6,459 nt of DNA. Source: an uncultured Rhodanobacter sp. Its GTDB lineage: Bacteria > Pseudomonadota > Gammaproteobacteria > Xanthomonadales > Rhodanobacteraceae. The translations under genes were made by a program, and so were the position numbers. The stretch lies in NCBI GenBank assembly GCA_937906285.1, contig CALCWL010000294.1:1-6459 (forward strand), written 5' to 3'. The notes beneath the pieces are model-generated. The model was not told the origin of the DNA and made no database searches. It saw nothing but the letters and a program-made list of their open reading frames with translations. Shown piece by piece: positions 5,162-6,459 of the stretch. Positions within the stretch are counted from its first letter, which is position 1, and every line of letters starts with the position of its first letter.

Positions 5162-5599
5162 ATGCCTGCCCTGCTGTTTTCGCTGTTCAGCGCCGCCATG
5201 CTGGGGCTTGCCGCCGGCGCCGCGTGGATGGTGGTGGCGCTGTACTCGCGCCATCCCCTGCCCTGGCTGGCGGTGCCGATCGGCGTCGCGCTGGCGTGGG
5301 TCATCCGCGCCGGCGTGCGTCGGCCGGGTACCGGCGCGATGCTGCTGGCCGCCGGCGCCACCGCGTTGTCGGCGATCTACGTCAACCTGCTGATCGCCGG
5401 CGTGAAGGTCGCCGGCAGCATGGGCCTGGACCTGATCGAGGCGCTGCGCACCGCCGGCATCGGCATGCTGTGGCAGCTGGCGCGCATGGGCCTGACCCCC
5501 GCCGATTTCATCTGGACCTTGCTGGCCATGCTGCTGGCCGGGTGGCTGGCCTCCCGCCAACGGCGTCCACCCCCACCTCCACCCGAAAAGAACACCTAG
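5162..5599 (+). CDS. Small inner-membrane protein of unknown function, four predicted helices
   Basis: I do not recognise the family. The 145-residue product has hydrophobic segments at about 4-27, 33-50, 57-80 and 116-131, so four membrane helices are likely. Arg-containing turns (HPLPW, RAGVRRPG) separate the first three. Between helices 3 and 4 lies a longer amphipathic stretch (about 85-112, GLDLIEALRTAGIGMLWQLARMG). The end is a charged, proline-rich tail: SRQRR, six prolines, then PEKNT. No catalytic motif or transporter signature is seen. I chose the start at 5162 because GAGGG (5149-5153) sits 8 bases before it. An in-frame ATG at 5147 would add five residues and overlaps the stop of a possible leader ORF. 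The gene stands alone, divergent from sufT and convergent with pntB; its stop touches a REP hairpin that probably ends its transcript. Confidence 0.75.
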   Translation: MPALLFSLFSAAMLGLAAGAAWMVVALYSRHPLPWLAVPIGVALAWVIRAGVRRPGTGAMLLAAGATALSAIYVNLLIAGVKVAGSMGLDLIEALRTAGIGMLWQLARMGLTPADFIWTLLAMLLAGWLASRQRRPPPPPPEKNT

Positions 5600-5663
5600 G
5601 GCGGGCACCGCCCGCCGCCTTTCATTCCGCGAAGCAAGAGCCGGCGGGCCGTACCCGCCCTGC
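5597..5663. repeat. Inverted REP pair (BIME-like) between convergent genes, likely bidirectional terminator
   Basis: The + unit (5598-5619) begins AGGGCGGGCACCGCCCGCC; the minus unit (5661-5640) begins AGGGCGGGTACGGCCCGCC. They agree at 19 of 22 bases. Each is a hairpin: GGCGGGC (5600-5606) with GCCCGCC (5610-5616), and GGCGGG (5643-5648) with CCCGCC (5654-5659). The two units can also pair with each other around the near-palindromic centre TTCCGCGAA (5625-5633), giving a long cruciform. After the first stem the + strand reads GCCTTTCATT, a weak T run that suits a terminator for the membrane protein gene. The core GGGCGGGCACCGCCCGCC resembles, from memory, a GGGTGGGCA..GCCCACC intergenic repeat common in Xanthomonadales. 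It differs from the REP pair at 264-345. Confidence 0.7.
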
Positions 5664-5675
5664 TGAGAAGCGGCC

Positions 5676-6459
<784 letters not shown>

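Overview
The window is GC-rich, roughly two-thirds G+C by eye, and looks like chromosomal DNA of a gammaproteobacterium of the Xanthomonadales, most likely Rhodanobacteraceae (Rhodanobacter/Dyella/Luteibacter type). The reasons are the codon bias, a LasB/vibriolysin-type secreted protease with C-terminal PPC domains, a stand-alone sufT gene, a pntB end with a Rhodospirillum-like sequence, and two intergenic REP-pair elements of the kind common in that group. The family assignment is inference from memory; no search was run.

Layout, left to right. (1) The 3' end of a + strand gene ending in a HAMP domain (1-263). (2) A convergent junction holding an inverted REP-like pair (264-345). (3) A minus-strand LysM/TPR lipoprotein (356-1276). 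A possible 36-codon leader ORF with a strong Shine-Dalgarno lies just upstream (1284-1394), and a TATAAT box lies beyond it. (4) A gene-free stretch that is mostly the structured 3' region and terminator of the next gene. (5) A large minus-strand secreted M4 metallopeptidase (1709-3862) with propeptide, catalytic domain and two PPC domains. (6) About 510 gene-free bases upstream of it, holding a candidate promoter and a CRP/Clp-like palindrome. (7) Minus-strand sufT (4376-4933). (8) A divergent promoter region. (9) A small + strand four-helix membrane protein of unknown function (5162-5599). (10) A second convergent junction with a different inverted REP pair (5597-5663). (11) The C-terminal part of pntB on the minus strand, running off the right edge.

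The genes do not form one operon or one pathway. They are mostly single transcription units: an envelope lipoprotein, an exported protease, an Fe-S maturation factor, an inner-membrane protein of unknown function and an NAD(P) transhydrogenase subunit. I see no mobile element, CRISPR array, tRNA/rRNA or defence cassette. The most interesting signals are regulatory: a CRP/Clp-type site in front of the protease, three promoters sharing a -10 box followed directly by GG(C/G)C, two possible leader ORFs, and REP pairs of two different families at exactly the two convergent junctions.
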